A DNA stretch of 64,000 nucleotides from Pseudolachnospira sp051055405 (GCF_051055405.1 NZ_CP167068.1:496001-560000); one strand, 5' to 3'. Shown: positions 6,929-17,173, counted from the first letter of the stretch. Notes: generated by a model from the sequence alone, not told the origin. Numbers and translations: made by a program.

Positions 6929-8536
6929 ATGAAGAAGCAGAGTGATTTTGAGGAGCGGGTGGAAGCGTTTCGTCCAGCACAGGAACTATCGGCGGAGCTG
7001 GGCCCGCAAGGGGGGCAGACGTCTCCTCAGAAACGAAAAATTCTTCCATTTGTGATTGGCGGCGGGGTTTTGGCAGTGGCGATTCTTCTCGCGGTTTTCT
7101 TGGTTCCAAAACTTTTTGCCAGCCCGAAAAGTCAAGTATGGAAAGCTTTTGCAAAACTAGGGGCAGAGTGGGAGTTTCCTGTTGCCGAAGAGATTGGCTG
7201 GGAGAGCCTGATGACGGCGGTGTCGTCGAAACAGAGCATGGAACTGGAATTGTATCTGGATGAACTTCCCGCTTCCACCTCGCCGGATGAAGCGGTTTTG
7301 CTGAAAAATATGGGGGTCCGGCTTGCTGCAAATTCCGATCAGGATGAAAAGCAGATGGACGCGGAGCTAATGTTTCGCATGGGCGGATCGGATCTTTTTT
7401 CCTTTCAATTTTATGGAGATGAAGATCTGTTATCATTGGCCATTCCGGAGCTTTTTAACGGCGCTTTAGGCATTGGAACGGGCAATCTGCGGGAACAGGT
7501 GGAGAATTCTCCTCTTTTTGATCAGATGAATCTGTCCGAGAGCGAATTGGCAGAGCTGGATTTTTCTTTGAATCCCTGGGAGTGGATGGGCAAGGAAGGA
7601 AATGAAGAACTGACAGAGCGCCTGATGGAAAGTTTGCGTCAGCTGGAAGAGGCAATCCGAGTTGAGAAGAAGGATCAAACCAAAAAGATTTCTATAGGCG
7701 GGGAAAAACAGGAATGTCAGGGGTATGTCATGGTGATTCCGAAAGAGGACGTTTTAGCGTTTTTGGAGGAATATATGGCAGTTTACCAGGATGCCTTAAA
7801 GCAGCAGATGGAACTCTTTGGCACGATGAATACGGTAAGCATGTATGGGGAAAACCCATGGGAGGAGATGGAAGGGGATTTCGAGGACTTGCTCGATGAA
7901 ATCGATAAAATCATGGAAGATGAGTGGGATGTCGAAGTCTATCTGACCAAGTCCGGCGACCTGGCTCAGATCTTGGTAAAGGATCTTTCTGACTGGGTTA
8001 AAGAGGATATAGAAGAAATTCAATTCGAACTTACCTTTTCTGGAGAGGAACGGCCTTCGGACGAGATCTATTTGTCCATGATGGATTCGTATGAGGATGG
8101 AATTTTCGCTGAGAAAACCACGGATAGAAGCAAGACGGAGACAATTACCCGGTGGAGTATCGGCGAGGAATCGAATGGAAAAAAGAACGATGCGCTTTCG
8201 ATTGAGAACCGTTATAATTCGGATTCCCAGGAGTTTTCCTACCGGATGAATCTGGAAGAGGAAGAGATTGAGCTCTTTGTGGAAGGCAGCCTGGGAGAAG
8301 TGGAAAAGGGCAAGAGCGTTGTATTTGAGATTGATGCCCTGGGACTTCAGACGGATGGTGAGCGGATGGCTTTTGCTGGAAGCCTGACATATGGAGAATT
8401 GGAAGAATCCATCGAAAAGCCTTCGGATATCCGAATGGTTATGGAGATGGATGAGGAGGAGTTTGAGGAACTGGGAACGGAGTTCCTCCAGGGGATTCAG
8501 AATCTGCAAAATGCTCTGATGCAGATTCTTTATTGA
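6929..8536 (+). CDS. uncharacterised membrane-anchored protein in the ABC operon
   Basis: This 535-residue protein has a charged cytoplasmic start, one membrane helix at about residues 37-58 (LPFVIGGGVLAVAILLAVFLVP) and a long acidic extracytoplasmic part rich in Glu, Leu and Met. I recognise no catalytic motif. It starts one base after the ATPase stop, so the two are co-transcribed and probably coupled; the start was chosen at 6929 after GGGGAG. Similar proteins occur in Lachnospiraceae under DUF names that I cannot fix with certainty. A role as an extracellular partner or sensor for the exporter is inference from position only. Confidence 0.7.
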   Translation: MKKQSDFEERVEAFRPAQELSAELGPQGGQTSPQKRKILPFVIGGGVLAVAILLAVFLVPKLFASPKSQVWKAFAKLGAEWEFPVAEEIGWESLMTAVSSKQSMELELYLDELPASTSPDEAVLLKNMGVRLAANSDQDEKQMDAELMFRMGGSDLFSFQFYGDEDLLSLAIPELFNGALGIGTGNLREQVENSPLFDQMNLSESELAELDFSLNPWEWMGKEGNEELTERLMESLRQLEEAIRVEKKDQTKKISIGGEKQECQGYVMVIPKEDVLAFLEEYMAVYQDALKQQMELFGTMNTVSMYGENPWEEMEGDFEDLLDEIDKIMEDEWDVEVYLTKSGDLAQILVKDLSDWVKEDIEEIQFELTFSGEERPSDEIYLSMMDSYEDGIFAEKTTDRSKTETITRWSIGEESNGKKNDALSIENRYNSDSQEFSYRMNLEEEEIELFVEGSLGEVEKGKSVVFEIDALGLQTDGERMAFAGSLTYGELEESIEKPSDIRMVMEMDEEEFEELGTEFLQGIQNLQNALMQILY

Positions 8537-8611
8537 GGAATGGAGAAGCATTAGCGTCTGTTGACAGAGGCAAGTATGTTCTTGTCAACGGGTGGTAGGA
8601 TAGGAGCGAAG

Positions 8612-9823
8612 ATGAGATTTTTTTGGAATTTGCAGCTTCTGGAAGGAAAACGGGCCTTTCGGAAGCTGCCCCAAATCTTGGTGGGAGCGGTTGTGCTGAT
8701 CGGAATTGTAGGCACAATCGCTTTTTGTGGGCAGAAACTTTTATATCAAGATGAGGCAAGCGGCAGAATTCCGATTGCAGTTGTGAACGAAGGGGAATCG
8801 GAAACCGTGGATATGGTCCTATCGTTTTTGGAGAACATGGAGACGGTGGCAAGTCTGTGTTCCTTTATCCGCACGGATGCGGCGGAAGGAATGGCGATGC
8901 TAAAAGAGGGAAAAGCGGCCGCCTTGATGGAAATTCCGGGCAGTCTAGTGGATGATATTATCAGCGGGGCCAATACGCCGGTGCGCGTACTGTTTCCAAA
9001 GAATTCTGAGGTGGCGGGCTTGCTTTTGGAAGCGGTGACCTCTGCCGGCGCAGGAACGCTTGGAGCTGCCCAGTATGGAATTTATGCTGCCTACGACCTG
9101 TATGTCCGGCATGGCGTGGAATCGGAGGTGTCCGGAGCCTATGATGATTTAAACCGAATTTATTTATCGGCAGCTTTAAACCGGACCAATCTATTTCAGA
9201 ATCAATCGGCTTCCGCAACGGGGGAGTGGAGCGTGCTGCAGTATTATCTGGCATCTGGCCTGACGTTGTTTTTACTCCTTTGGGGAATTACTTATGGAAG
9301 TTTTCTGGAAAAGGATTCCCGCTCTCTGGCCCGAAAACTTCGGGCGGCGGGAGTGGGAGCGGCGGCCCGAAGTGTGGGACGTTGGCTGAATACGTTTCTG
9401 GTTACCGTGACGAGCGGGACGGTATTGGCTCTTGTCGGAGCCGTGGTGTTTCTGGTGTGGAACGGGGAATGGCCTGGCGATTTGCTGGTTCGTCTGCCGA
9501 TGCTGCTGCCAACGATATCCTGCGCCTGTGCGTTGACCGTGTTTTTTTATCAGGCGGCTCCGACGGCAGGCAGCGGCTCGCTTTTGATTTTTTGCACCTC
9601 TGTTGGAATGATGTTTTTGGCAGGAGGATTTGTACCGTCGGCATTTTTGCCAGAAAGTTTTGAACGGATTTCCCGATTTTTGCCGGCTCGTTGGATGATA
9701 CAAAATGTGGGCGCTTGTTTGACCGGAGATTTTGTTTGGGGTGAAGCTGGAATTTTGGTTGGATTTACGATACTGTTCGGCGGCCTGACCGCTTGGCTGA
9801 TAGGCAAGGAGGTGAGGGGATGA
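8612..9823 (+). CDS. ABC-2 type transporter permease
   Basis: This 403-residue permease has one N-terminal membrane helix (about residues 20-40), an extracytoplasmic domain of about 160 residues (IPIAVVNEGESE onward) and five or so C-terminal helices, the layout of ABC-2 (YhgE/Pip-like) exporters. The ATG at 8612 follows AGGAGCGAAG and gives the natural N-terminus MRFFWNLQLLEGKRAF. It overlaps the next permease by four bases, so the two probably form a heterodimeric channel served by the upstream ATPase. Confidence 0.82.
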   Translation: MRFFWNLQLLEGKRAFRKLPQILVGAVVLIGIVGTIAFCGQKLLYQDEASGRIPIAVVNEGESETVDMVLSFLENMETVASLCSFIRTDAAEGMAMLKEGKAAALMEIPGSLVDDIISGANTPVRVLFPKNSEVAGLLLEAVTSAGAGTLGAAQYGIYAAYDLYVRHGVESEVSGAYDDLNRIYLSAALNRTNLFQNQSASATGEWSVLQYYLASGLTLFLLLWGITYGSFLEKDSRSLARKLRAAGVGAAARSVGRWLNTFLVTVTSGTVLALVGAVVFLVWNGEWPGDLLVRLPMLLPTISCACALTVFFYQAAPTAGSGSLLIFCTSVGMMFLAGGFVPSAFLPESFERISRFLPARWMIQNVGACLTGDFVWGEAGILVGFTILFGGLTAWLIGKEVRG

Positions 9824-10965
9824 GGCAATGGCTTACATGGCTCTTTTTCCTTGGAAAACGTCAAGGAAAACGGCCGGTTTTCGTTCTATTGCTCGTTGCA
9901 TTGCCTTTGGCTTCCGGCCTCCTGTTTACGGCGCAGCGGTCGCAGCGGGAGGCGTTACCTGTGGCGCTTTTTTGCGAGAGGCCGGATTCTATGACGGAGA
10001 GAGCGCTTCAATCTATGTGCGAAGACGGGGGCATCTTTCGATTTTACCGCTGTGAAAGCGAAGCGCAAGTCTTGCGGGACGTGGCGTCCCGGAAAGCGGA
10101 ATGCGGATATGTATTTCCGGATGATTTAGAGGCAAAAATGGAGAGAGGAAAAGCGTCTCGGAGCGTGGGTGCATTCTCCTCCCCCAGTTCTGTGGCGGCG
10201 TATCTGGCCCATGAGGTGGTGTATTCGAAATTATTTGCCGAATATGCGGAGGATGCCTTTGTAAAATATGTCAGCGATCGTTCACTGTTTGCAGAGATAA
10301 ATCCGGCCCAGCTGCGCGGGGAAGCGGAAGAGGCTTATCGAGAGAGCCGAGAGAGCGGACGGGCGTTTTCTTTTGTGTTTGAGCATTTAGACGAAGGAAA
10401 TCAGCAGGAGGCTGACGAAAAGAGTCCGGTGATTGCGCCGGTTCGCGGCTTCCTGGCGGTATTTGTCTTGCTGGGCGGGCTGATGGGAGCGGTAGATAGC
10501 CGAAAAGACGAACGGCGCCGGGTATATTTGGCGGCGTCCCCTTCTTTGCGTACCTGGATTCCGATGCTTGCGGTGGCGGTTCCGGTGGGCCTTATGGCAG
10601 TATCGGCCGGCATTTCTTTAGCTGCGGCAGGACTCTCCACGGGAGTGTTGCGCGAAATCGTCCTGCTTCTTGCCTATACGGGAATGGTGACAGCCTTTGG
10701 ATGTCTTTTGTCGGATATTCTGCGTTTGGAAACACTGCTGTATGCCTGCATCCCGGTATTGGTGATGGGAAGCTTTTTGTTTTCCCCCGTTTTCATTCGT
10801 CTGGGTAGTTTCCTTCCGGTATTTCGCGTATTGGAAAAGCTGTTTTTACCTACCTATTATTTAAATGCGGCGGGAGGAGACGGTGTGCTGGTCTTGGCAG
10901 CTGGCGCAATTCTTTTGCTGATTGTCAGCGCCGGAGTGCGGCGCTGGCGCCAAAAAAACAGTTGA
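9820..10965 (+). CDS. ABC-2 type transporter permease, second subunit
   Basis: This 381-residue permease has the same plan as its neighbour: one N-terminal helix, an extracytoplasmic domain and about six C-terminal helices. The start at 9820 has GGAGGTGAGGGG just upstream and overlaps the previous stop (ATGA), a sign of translational coupling. A promoter for the t6A operon overlaps its stop codon. The substrate is unknown. Confidence 0.8.
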   Translation: MRQWLTWLFFLGKRQGKRPVFVLLLVALPLASGLLFTAQRSQREALPVALFCERPDSMTERALQSMCEDGGIFRFYRCESEAQVLRDVASRKAECGYVFPDDLEAKMERGKASRSVGAFSSPSSVAAYLAHEVVYSKLFAEYAEDAFVKYVSDRSLFAEINPAQLRGEAEEAYRESRESGRAFSFVFEHLDEGNQQEADEKSPVIAPVRGFLAVFVLLGGLMGAVDSRKDERRRVYLAASPSLRTWIPMLAVAVPVGLMAVSAGISLAAAGLSTGVLREIVLLLAYTGMVTAFGCLLSDILRLETLLYACIPVLVMGSFLFSPVFIRLGSFLPVFRVLEKLFLPTYYLNAAGGDGVLVLAAGAILLLIVSAGVRRWRQKNS

Positions 10966-10991
10966 CGTGTCTTTGCGGGCTGTGCTATGGT
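10962..10991 (+). promoter_or_regulatory. candidate promoter of the tsaE operon
   Basis: TTGACG (10962-10967), 18 bp, TATGGT (10986-10991). The -35 box includes the TGA stop of the preceding permease. Confidence 0.6.
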
Positions 10992-11050
10992 TAAACGAGG
11001 AAAATTGAGTGCGTCTGCCGTACTCGTATTGCAGAAAGCCAGGGAAATAG

Positions 11051-11494
11051 ATGAAAATCAAAGAGAGTTTTGGCGAGGCGGAAACCTTTGCCTTTGGAAA
11101 AAAAATCGGAGAACAGGCGAAGCCAGGGGAGATCTATTGTCTGGAAGGCGACCTTGGCGTGGGGAAGACCGTGTTTACCCAAGGGTTTGCAGCGGGACTT
11201 GGCATCGAAGATGCGGTGAATAGCCCGACTTTTACGATTGTTCAGGAATATCGGAGCGGCCGTCTGCCGCTCTATCATTTTGACGTATATCGGATTGCCG
11301 ATCCGGATGAAATGTACGATATTGGATATGAGGAGTATTTTTTTTCTGGGGATGGCGTTTGCCTGATCGAATGGCCGGGGCAGATCGAAGAGCTGTTGCC
11401 GAAAACGGCTCGGTGGATTCGAATAGAAAAGGCGTTGGAGAAAGGATTTGACTACCGGCGGATTACCTGGGAAGAAATAGGAGAAGAGGCATGA
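11051..11494 (+). CDS. tsaE: tRNA t6A biosynthesis ATPase TsaE
   Basis: This 147-residue ATPase is required with TsaB, TsaC and TsaD to make N6-threonylcarbamoyladenosine at position 37 of ANN-reading tRNAs. Walker A is GDLGVGKT (residues 33-40), followed by the family signature NSPTFTIVQEY and the DVYRI segment. It is first in a tsaE-tsaB-rimI-rnz-tsaD unit and overlaps tsaB by four bases. tsaC is not in the window. Confidence 0.96.
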   Translation: MKIKESFGEAETFAFGKKIGEQAKPGEIYCLEGDLGVGKTVFTQGFAAGLGIEDAVNSPTFTIVQEYRSGRLPLYHFDVYRIADPDEMYDIGYEEYFFSGDGVCLIEWPGQIEELLPKTARWIRIEKALEKGFDYRRITWEEIGEEA

Positions 11495-12204
11495 AGATTT
11501 TGGGAATCGAGAGTTCTTCGCTGGTTGCTTCCGTAGCTATCGTGACGGATGGCTTGGTAACGGCGGAATATACGGTAAATTATAAAAAAACCCATTCACA
11601 GACGCTTTTGCCGATGTTAGATGAGATTGTCCGTATGACGGAACAGGACTTGGAAACCATCGATGCGATTGCGGTCTCCGGGGGGCCGGGATCGTTTACG
11701 GGGCTTCGAATCGGGGCTGCTACGGCGAAGGGACTTGGCCTGGCGTTAAACAAGCCTTTGATTCATGTACCCACGGTGGATGCCATGGCGTATAATCTTT
11801 TTGGATGTTCGGATTTGATCTGCCCGGTCATGGACGCGAAACGTGGACAAGTCTATACAGGAATCTATGCGTTTCAGCCGGATTTTCAAGTGATAAAAGA
11901 AAATGTGGCGATGGATTTAGGCGAACTTTTGGAAGAACTGAAGCAAATGGAACGGCCAGTGGTGTTTTTAGGAGATGGGGTTCCGGTGGGGCAAGACCAA
12001 ATCCAGGAAACATTGGGAAATTTAGCGCGGTTTGCTCCGGCTCCTTGTAATCGGCAGCGGGGCGCTTCCGTGGCGGCATTGGGGAGCGAATATTTTCGAT
12101 TGGGAAAGGTTCAGCCGGCGGAGGATTTTGCGCCGTCTTATCTGCGGGTCTCCCAGGCAGAGCGGGTGCGGGCGGAAAGAGAGGCTGCTCTTCGGGACGG
12201 ATGA
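11491..12204 (+). CDS. tsaB: tRNA t6A biosynthesis protein TsaB
   Basis: This 237-residue ASKHA-fold paralogue of TsaD dimerises with TsaD as the scaffold of the t6A enzyme. The start MKILGIESSS and the loop SGGPGSFTGLRIG are typical. It lacks the metal-binding HxxxH motif of TsaD, as TsaB should. Four-base overlaps with tsaE and rimI indicate tight coupling. Confidence 0.95.
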   Translation: MKILGIESSSLVASVAIVTDGLVTAEYTVNYKKTHSQTLLPMLDEIVRMTEQDLETIDAIAVSGGPGSFTGLRIGAATAKGLGLALNKPLIHVPTVDAMAYNLFGCSDLICPVMDAKRGQVYTGIYAFQPDFQVIKENVAMDLGELLEELKQMERPVVFLGDGVPVGQDQIQETLGNLARFAPAPCNRQRGASVAALGSEYFRLGKVQPAEDFAPSYLRVSQAERVRAEREAALRDG

Positions 12205-12650
12205 TGAGGGAGAAAGATTTGGTTCGTTTGGCGACTTCTTCCGATGTATCCGCCTTGGCAAGACTGGAACGGCTCTATTTTTCCGATGCGTGGAGCGAGG
12301 CAGGACTGCGCAGTGGAATTTCTGGAACTGGCGTCCGTTACTTCCTATATGAAAGGGACGGCGACATCCTTGGATATTGCAGCGCACAGACGGTAATGGA
12401 TGAAGGGGAGTTACTCCGGATTGTAGTGGACGAGACCGTTAGAGGCTGCGGTGTGGGAAGCCGCCTTTTGGAGGCGTTATTTGCCGGGCTCCCGCAGGTG
12501 CGGTCCTGGTATCTGGAAGTGCGGGAGAGCAATCGGGCGGCGATTGCTTTATATAAAAAATATGGATTTCAGCCGATTGGTCTGAGAAAGAATTATTATC
12601 GGAATCCCCAGGAGCATGCGTTGCTGATGCGGCGTGAGAAAGTAGGATAA
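12201..12650 (+). CDS. rimI: GNAT N-acetyltransferase, RimI-like
   Basis: This 149-residue GNAT acetyltransferase has the acetyl-CoA loop RGCGVG (residues 81-86) and the RimI-like C-terminal EVRESNRAAIALYKKYGF. RimI acetylates the N-terminal alanine of ribosomal protein S18 and is often encoded beside tsaB. Two adjacent ATG codons, 12201 and 12204, are possible starts; the first overlaps the tsaB stop. The S18 substrate is family knowledge, not shown here. Confidence 0.88.
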   Translation: MMREKDLVRLATSSDVSALARLERLYFSDAWSEAGLRSGISGTGVRYFLYERDGDILGYCSAQTVMDEGELLRIVVDETVRGCGVGSRLLEALFAGLPQVRSWYLEVRESNRAAIALYKKYGFQPIGLRKNYYRNPQEHALLMRREKVG

Positions 12651-12656
12651 AAGTTT

Positions 12657-13568
12657 ATGTTTGATGTTTGTTTATTGGGAACGGGCGGTATGATGCCGCT
12701 GCCCTATCGTTGGCTGACCTCTTTGATGGTGCGGTATGAAGGCAGCCAGTTGATGATTGACTGCGGGGAAGGAACGCAGATTGCAGCCAAGGAAAAAGGA
12801 TGGAGTTTTAAGCCGATTGATGTGCTTTGCTTTACCCACTATCATGCGGACCATATCAGCGGATTGCCGGGGTTGCTTTTGACTATGGGAAATGCGGAGC
12901 GGACGGAACCGCTGCTGATGATAGGACCCAAAGGATTGGAGCGGGTGGTCAGCGCTTTAAAAACCATTGCACCGGAGCTGCCCTTTCCTTTGAAATTTTT
13001 GGAACTGACGGAACGGGAGCAGGATATCCAGGCGGGGCCTTATCAGATTCATGCCTTCCGCGTCAACCACAATATTACTTGTTATGGATATTCGGTCTCC
13101 ATTCCAAGGGCGGGAAAATTCCAGGTGGAAAAAGCGCGGGAGTTGGGACTTCCGGTGCAACTTTGGAATCCTTTACAAAAAGGAAATGAAGTGATTTTCG
13201 AGGGGAACGTTTATACGCCGGATATGGTGATGGGACCAGAGCGGCGCGGGTTAAAGGTTACCTATTGCACGGACACGAGACCGACGGCTGCGATTGCGGA
13301 AGCGGCGCGGGGAGCGGATCTGTTTATCTGCGAGGGAATGTACGGCGAGTCGGAAAAAGAACAAAAAGCCATCGAGCATAAGCATATGACTTTTGCGGAG
13401 GCAGCGCGGCTGGCAAAAGAAGCCCAGCCAAGGGAAATGTGGCTGACGCATTTTAGCCCTTCCTTAAATCGCCCAGAGGAATTTATGGACGCAGTACGTC
13501 AAGTGTTTCCCCGTGCGAAAGCGGGCAAAGATGGAAAGACGAAGGAATTGAAGTTTGACGAGGATTAA
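12657..13568 (+). CDS. rnz: ribonuclease Z (metallo-beta-lactamase fold)
   Basis: This 303-residue MBL-fold protein has THYHADH (residues 60-66), the two-zinc site of RNase Z, and a late His in WLTHFSPS. RNase Z cuts the 3' trailer from tRNA precursors, which suits its place among t6A genes. Length is right for the short RNase Z form. Some MBL proteins of this type are phosphodiesterases, so the exact substrate is inferred. It is co-directional, with gaps of 6 and 3 bases to its neighbours. Confidence 0.83.
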   Translation: MFDVCLLGTGGMMPLPYRWLTSLMVRYEGSQLMIDCGEGTQIAAKEKGWSFKPIDVLCFTHYHADHISGLPGLLLTMGNAERTEPLLMIGPKGLERVVSALKTIAPELPFPLKFLELTEREQDIQAGPYQIHAFRVNHNITCYGYSVSIPRAGKFQVEKARELGLPVQLWNPLQKGNEVIFEGNVYTPDMVMGPERRGLKVTYCTDTRPTAAIAEAARGADLFICEGMYGESEKEQKAIEHKHMTFAEAARLAKEAQPREMWLTHFSPSLNRPEEFMDAVRQVFPRAKAGKDGKTKELKFDED

Positions 13569-13571
13569 GAG

Positions 13572-14585
13572 ATGAAGGATATAAAAATCTTGGCAATCGA
13601 AAGCTCCTGCGATGAGACTGCCGCCGCGGTGATTCAAAATGGCAGGGAGGTTCTTTCCAATGTGATTTCTTCTCAGATTGATCTCCACACCCTTTATGGC
13701 GGTGTGGTTCCGGAACTGGCTTCCCGGAAACATATTGAAAATATCAATCCGGTGATCTGCCAGGCTTTGGCGGATGCTGAGCTGACGCTGGATGAAATCG
13801 ATGGGATTGGCGTTACCTATGGTCCGGGGCTGGTGGGGGCTTTACTGGTCGGGGTGGCAGAGGCAAAAGCGATTGCCTATGCAAAAAAGCTTCCTTTGAT
13901 CGGGGTTCATCATATCGAAGGTCACGTCTGTGCAAATCTGATTGAGCATCCGGAATTGGAGCCGCCGTTTTTATGTCTGATTGTGTCAGGCGGGCATACG
14001 CATCTGGCGATGATGGAGGATTATGGGAATTTCCGCATTTTAGGGAGAACAAGAGATGATGCAGCGGGGGAAGCCTTCGATAAGGTGGCCCGCGCGATTG
14101 GTCTTGGTTATCCTGGTGGGCCCAAGATTGAAAAGGCGGCCAGAGAGGGCGATCCCAGGGCAATTGATTTTCCACGTGGAAAAGTGGACGGTTCTCCCTA
14201 TGATTTTAGCTTTAGCGGGATGAAATCGGCGGTTCTAAATTACTTGAATCATGCGGCCATGACGGGAGAGGCGGTCTGTCAGGCTGACGTGGCCGCCAGC
14301 TTTCAGCAAGCGGTGGTAGAGGTTCTAGTCGAACGGGCCGTAGGAGCTGCCGTGGAACTGGGTCAGGATAAGCTTGTTTTAGCAGGAGGGGTAGCTGCCA
14401 ACGGCGCTCTTCGAAACGCTTTGGCAGAAGCTTGTAGAAAACATGGCATTTGTTGTTATTATCCTTCTCCTATTTATTGTACAGATAACGCGGCCATGAT
14501 CGGTGTGGCAGCCCACTATCACTATATCCGTGGAGAGCGCGCTTCTTGGGATCTCAATGCGATTCCTCATTTGCAGTTGACATGA
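13572..14585 (+). CDS. tsaD: tRNA N6-adenosine threonylcarbamoyltransferase TsaD
   Basis: This 337-residue protein is the catalytic subunit that moves the threonylcarbamoyl group onto A37 of tRNA. The metal-binding HIEGH (His114, His118) is intact, as are ESSCDETAAAV at the start and SGGHTHL and LAGGVAANGALR later. Length is standard. It is the last gene of the operon, and the tRNA-Ser promoter follows within 40 bases. Confidence 0.97.
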   Translation: MKDIKILAIESSCDETAAAVIQNGREVLSNVISSQIDLHTLYGGVVPELASRKHIENINPVICQALADAELTLDEIDGIGVTYGPGLVGALLVGVAEAKAIAYAKKLPLIGVHHIEGHVCANLIEHPELEPPFLCLIVSGGHTHLAMMEDYGNFRILGRTRDDAAGEAFDKVARAIGLGYPGGPKIEKAAREGDPRAIDFPRGKVDGSPYDFSFSGMKSAVLNYLNHAAMTGEAVCQADVAASFQQAVVEVLVERAVGAAVELGQDKLVLAGGVAANGALRNALAEACRKHGICCYYPSPIYCTDNAAMIGVAAHYHYIRGERASWDLNAIPHLQLT

Positions 14586-14617
14586 ACGAAAAAAATGGGA
14601 AAATTTTAATTTCCCGG

Positions 14618-14646
14618 TTGACAGAAATAAATTTTGGTGCTATCAT
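14618..14646 (+). promoter_or_regulatory. promoter of the tRNA-Ser genes
   Basis: TTGACA (14618-14623), 17 bp, TATCAT (14641-14646), ending about 30 bases before the first tRNA-Ser. Confidence 0.75.
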
Positions 14647-14676
14647 AATTTTTGCGCTTCACACCGCACCAAACAC

Positions 14677-14762
14677 GGAGAGGTGTCCGAGTGGTTTAAG
14701 GAGCTGGTCTTGAAAACCAGTGACTCCGTAAGGGGCCGTGGGTTCGAATCCCACCTTCTCCG
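14677..14762 (+). tRNA. tRNA-Ser (anticodon TGA)
   Basis: Acceptor arm GGAGAGG pairs with CTTCTCC (one G-T). The anticodon stem-loop CTGGT-CTTGAAA-ACCAG gives TGA. The long variable arm and the TTCGAATC T-loop are of class II. No encoded CCA is seen. Confidence 0.95.
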
Positions 14763-14810
14763 CTCATAAAAGAAGCATACAACCGAATCCAAATGTGGGA
14801 CGGGCAATCT

Positions 14811-14900
14811 GGAGAAGTACCCAAGCTGGCCGAAGGGGCTCCCCTGGAAAGGGAGTAGGTCGTTAACAGCGGCGCAAGGGTTCAAATCCCTTCTTCTCCG
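14811..14900 (+). tRNA. tRNA-Ser (anticodon GGA)
   Basis: Acceptor arm GGAGAAG pairs with CTTCTCC. Anticodon loop CTGGAAA between CTCCC and GGGAG gives GGA. It has a long variable arm and a TTCAAATC T-loop. It lies 48 bases after the first tRNA-Ser, probably in the same transcript. Confidence 0.95.
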
Positions 14901-14935
14901 CTCAGTCGAAAGATTGAAAAAAGGTAGAAATATTC

Positions 14936-14964
14936 TTGACAAACGATAGATTGTTTGCTAGAAT
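14936..14964 (+). promoter_or_regulatory. rRNA operon promoter P1
   Basis: TTGACA (14936-14941), 17 bp, TAGAAT (14959-14964). Confidence 0.8.
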
Positions 14965-15028
14965 AAATACCGCTGCTGAAAAAACAGCAGAAAGCTTCGA
15001 GAGAAGTTTGAAAAAAATACAAAAGTTC

Positions 15029-15057
15029 TTGACGGCGAAGACAATTTATGATAGAAT
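15029..15057 (+). promoter_or_regulatory. rRNA operon promoter P2
   Basis: TTGACG (15029-15034), 17 bp, TAGAAT (15052-15057). Tandem promoters about 93 bp apart with the same -10 box are typical of rrn operons. Confidence 0.75.
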
Positions 15058-15088
15058 TACAAAGATCGCTGCGAGGGCGAAATAGAAC

Positions 15089-15117
15089 CTTGACAAATGA
15101 ACAATGTATCCAACCCC
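15089..15117 (+). other. left arm of the pre-16S processing stem
   Basis: This 29-base segment is nearly fully complementary to 16764-16792, on the far side of 16S. The long duplex is the expected RNase III site. Confidence 0.8.
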
Positions 15118-15212
15118 GAAAATTCGTAAAAGAATTATTCGGAAGAACAAAAACCTTTAGAGGTAAAGACGGAAAGAATTGGCTAGCAAGTTGATTCTGG
15201 AAGGAAACAAAC

Positions 15213-16755
<1,543 letters not shown>

Positions 16756-16763
16756 AAGAAGTA

Positions 16764-16792
16764 GGGGTTGGATATATTATTCAGTTGTCAAG
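16764..16792 (+). other. right arm of the pre-16S processing stem
   Basis: Pairs with 15089-15117 over 29 positions with only a few mismatches. Confidence 0.8.
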
Positions 16793-16806
16793 AGACAACA
16801 AAGAAA

Positions 16807-16926
16807 GTTCCGGTGGCGATGCGCTTAAGGGTCACACCCGTACTCATCCCGAACACGATGGTTAAGACTTAGGCGGCCGATGGTACTATGCTGGAGACGG
16901 CATGGGAGAGCAGGTGGCTGCCGGAA
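16807..16926 (+). rRNA. rrf: 5S ribosomal RNA, located between 16S and 23S
   Basis: 120 bases with 5S landmarks: CACACCCGTACTCATCCCGAA, the GATGGTACTATGCTGGAGAC loop region and GGGAGAGCAGGTGGCTGCC. The ends GTTCCGG and CCGGAAC pair. It sits 57 bases after 16S and before the tRNAs, and no second 5S follows 23S in this operon, so the gene order is unusual. Confidence 0.92.
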
Positions 16927-17099
16927 CATAAAAAAGAAAAGAAGGAAGACTGCGTAAGAGAGGCACGTAAGTGCAGGTATGCCGGGCGGAGCCCGTCATC
17001 CCGCGACTGCGTCGCATATGCAATCTTCGTCCTTGTCCCCAGATGAGCAAGCTCCTCTGGAAGCCAAGTCCGAAGATCGCGCACTTACTTAGTTAACCG
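16927..17099 (+). other. structured spacer between 5S and tRNA-Ile
   Basis: This 173-base spacer holds nested stems: GTAAGTGC (about 16969-16976) with GCACTTAC (about 17080-17087), GGGCGGAGCCC, TGCGACGCAG on the reverse strand, and CCAGATGAGC with GCTCCTCTGG inside a larger CTTCGTCCTTG/CAAGTCCGAAG stem. No gene is seen. It may be a processing domain or a palindromic element inserted in the operon. Confidence 0.6.

Positions 17100-17173
<74 letters not shown>

Noticed and set aside
15089..15117. A third rRNA promoter suggested by TTGACA at about 15090
   Set aside because: No -10 box at the right distance, and the segment is explained by pairing with 16764-16792 as the 16S processing stem.
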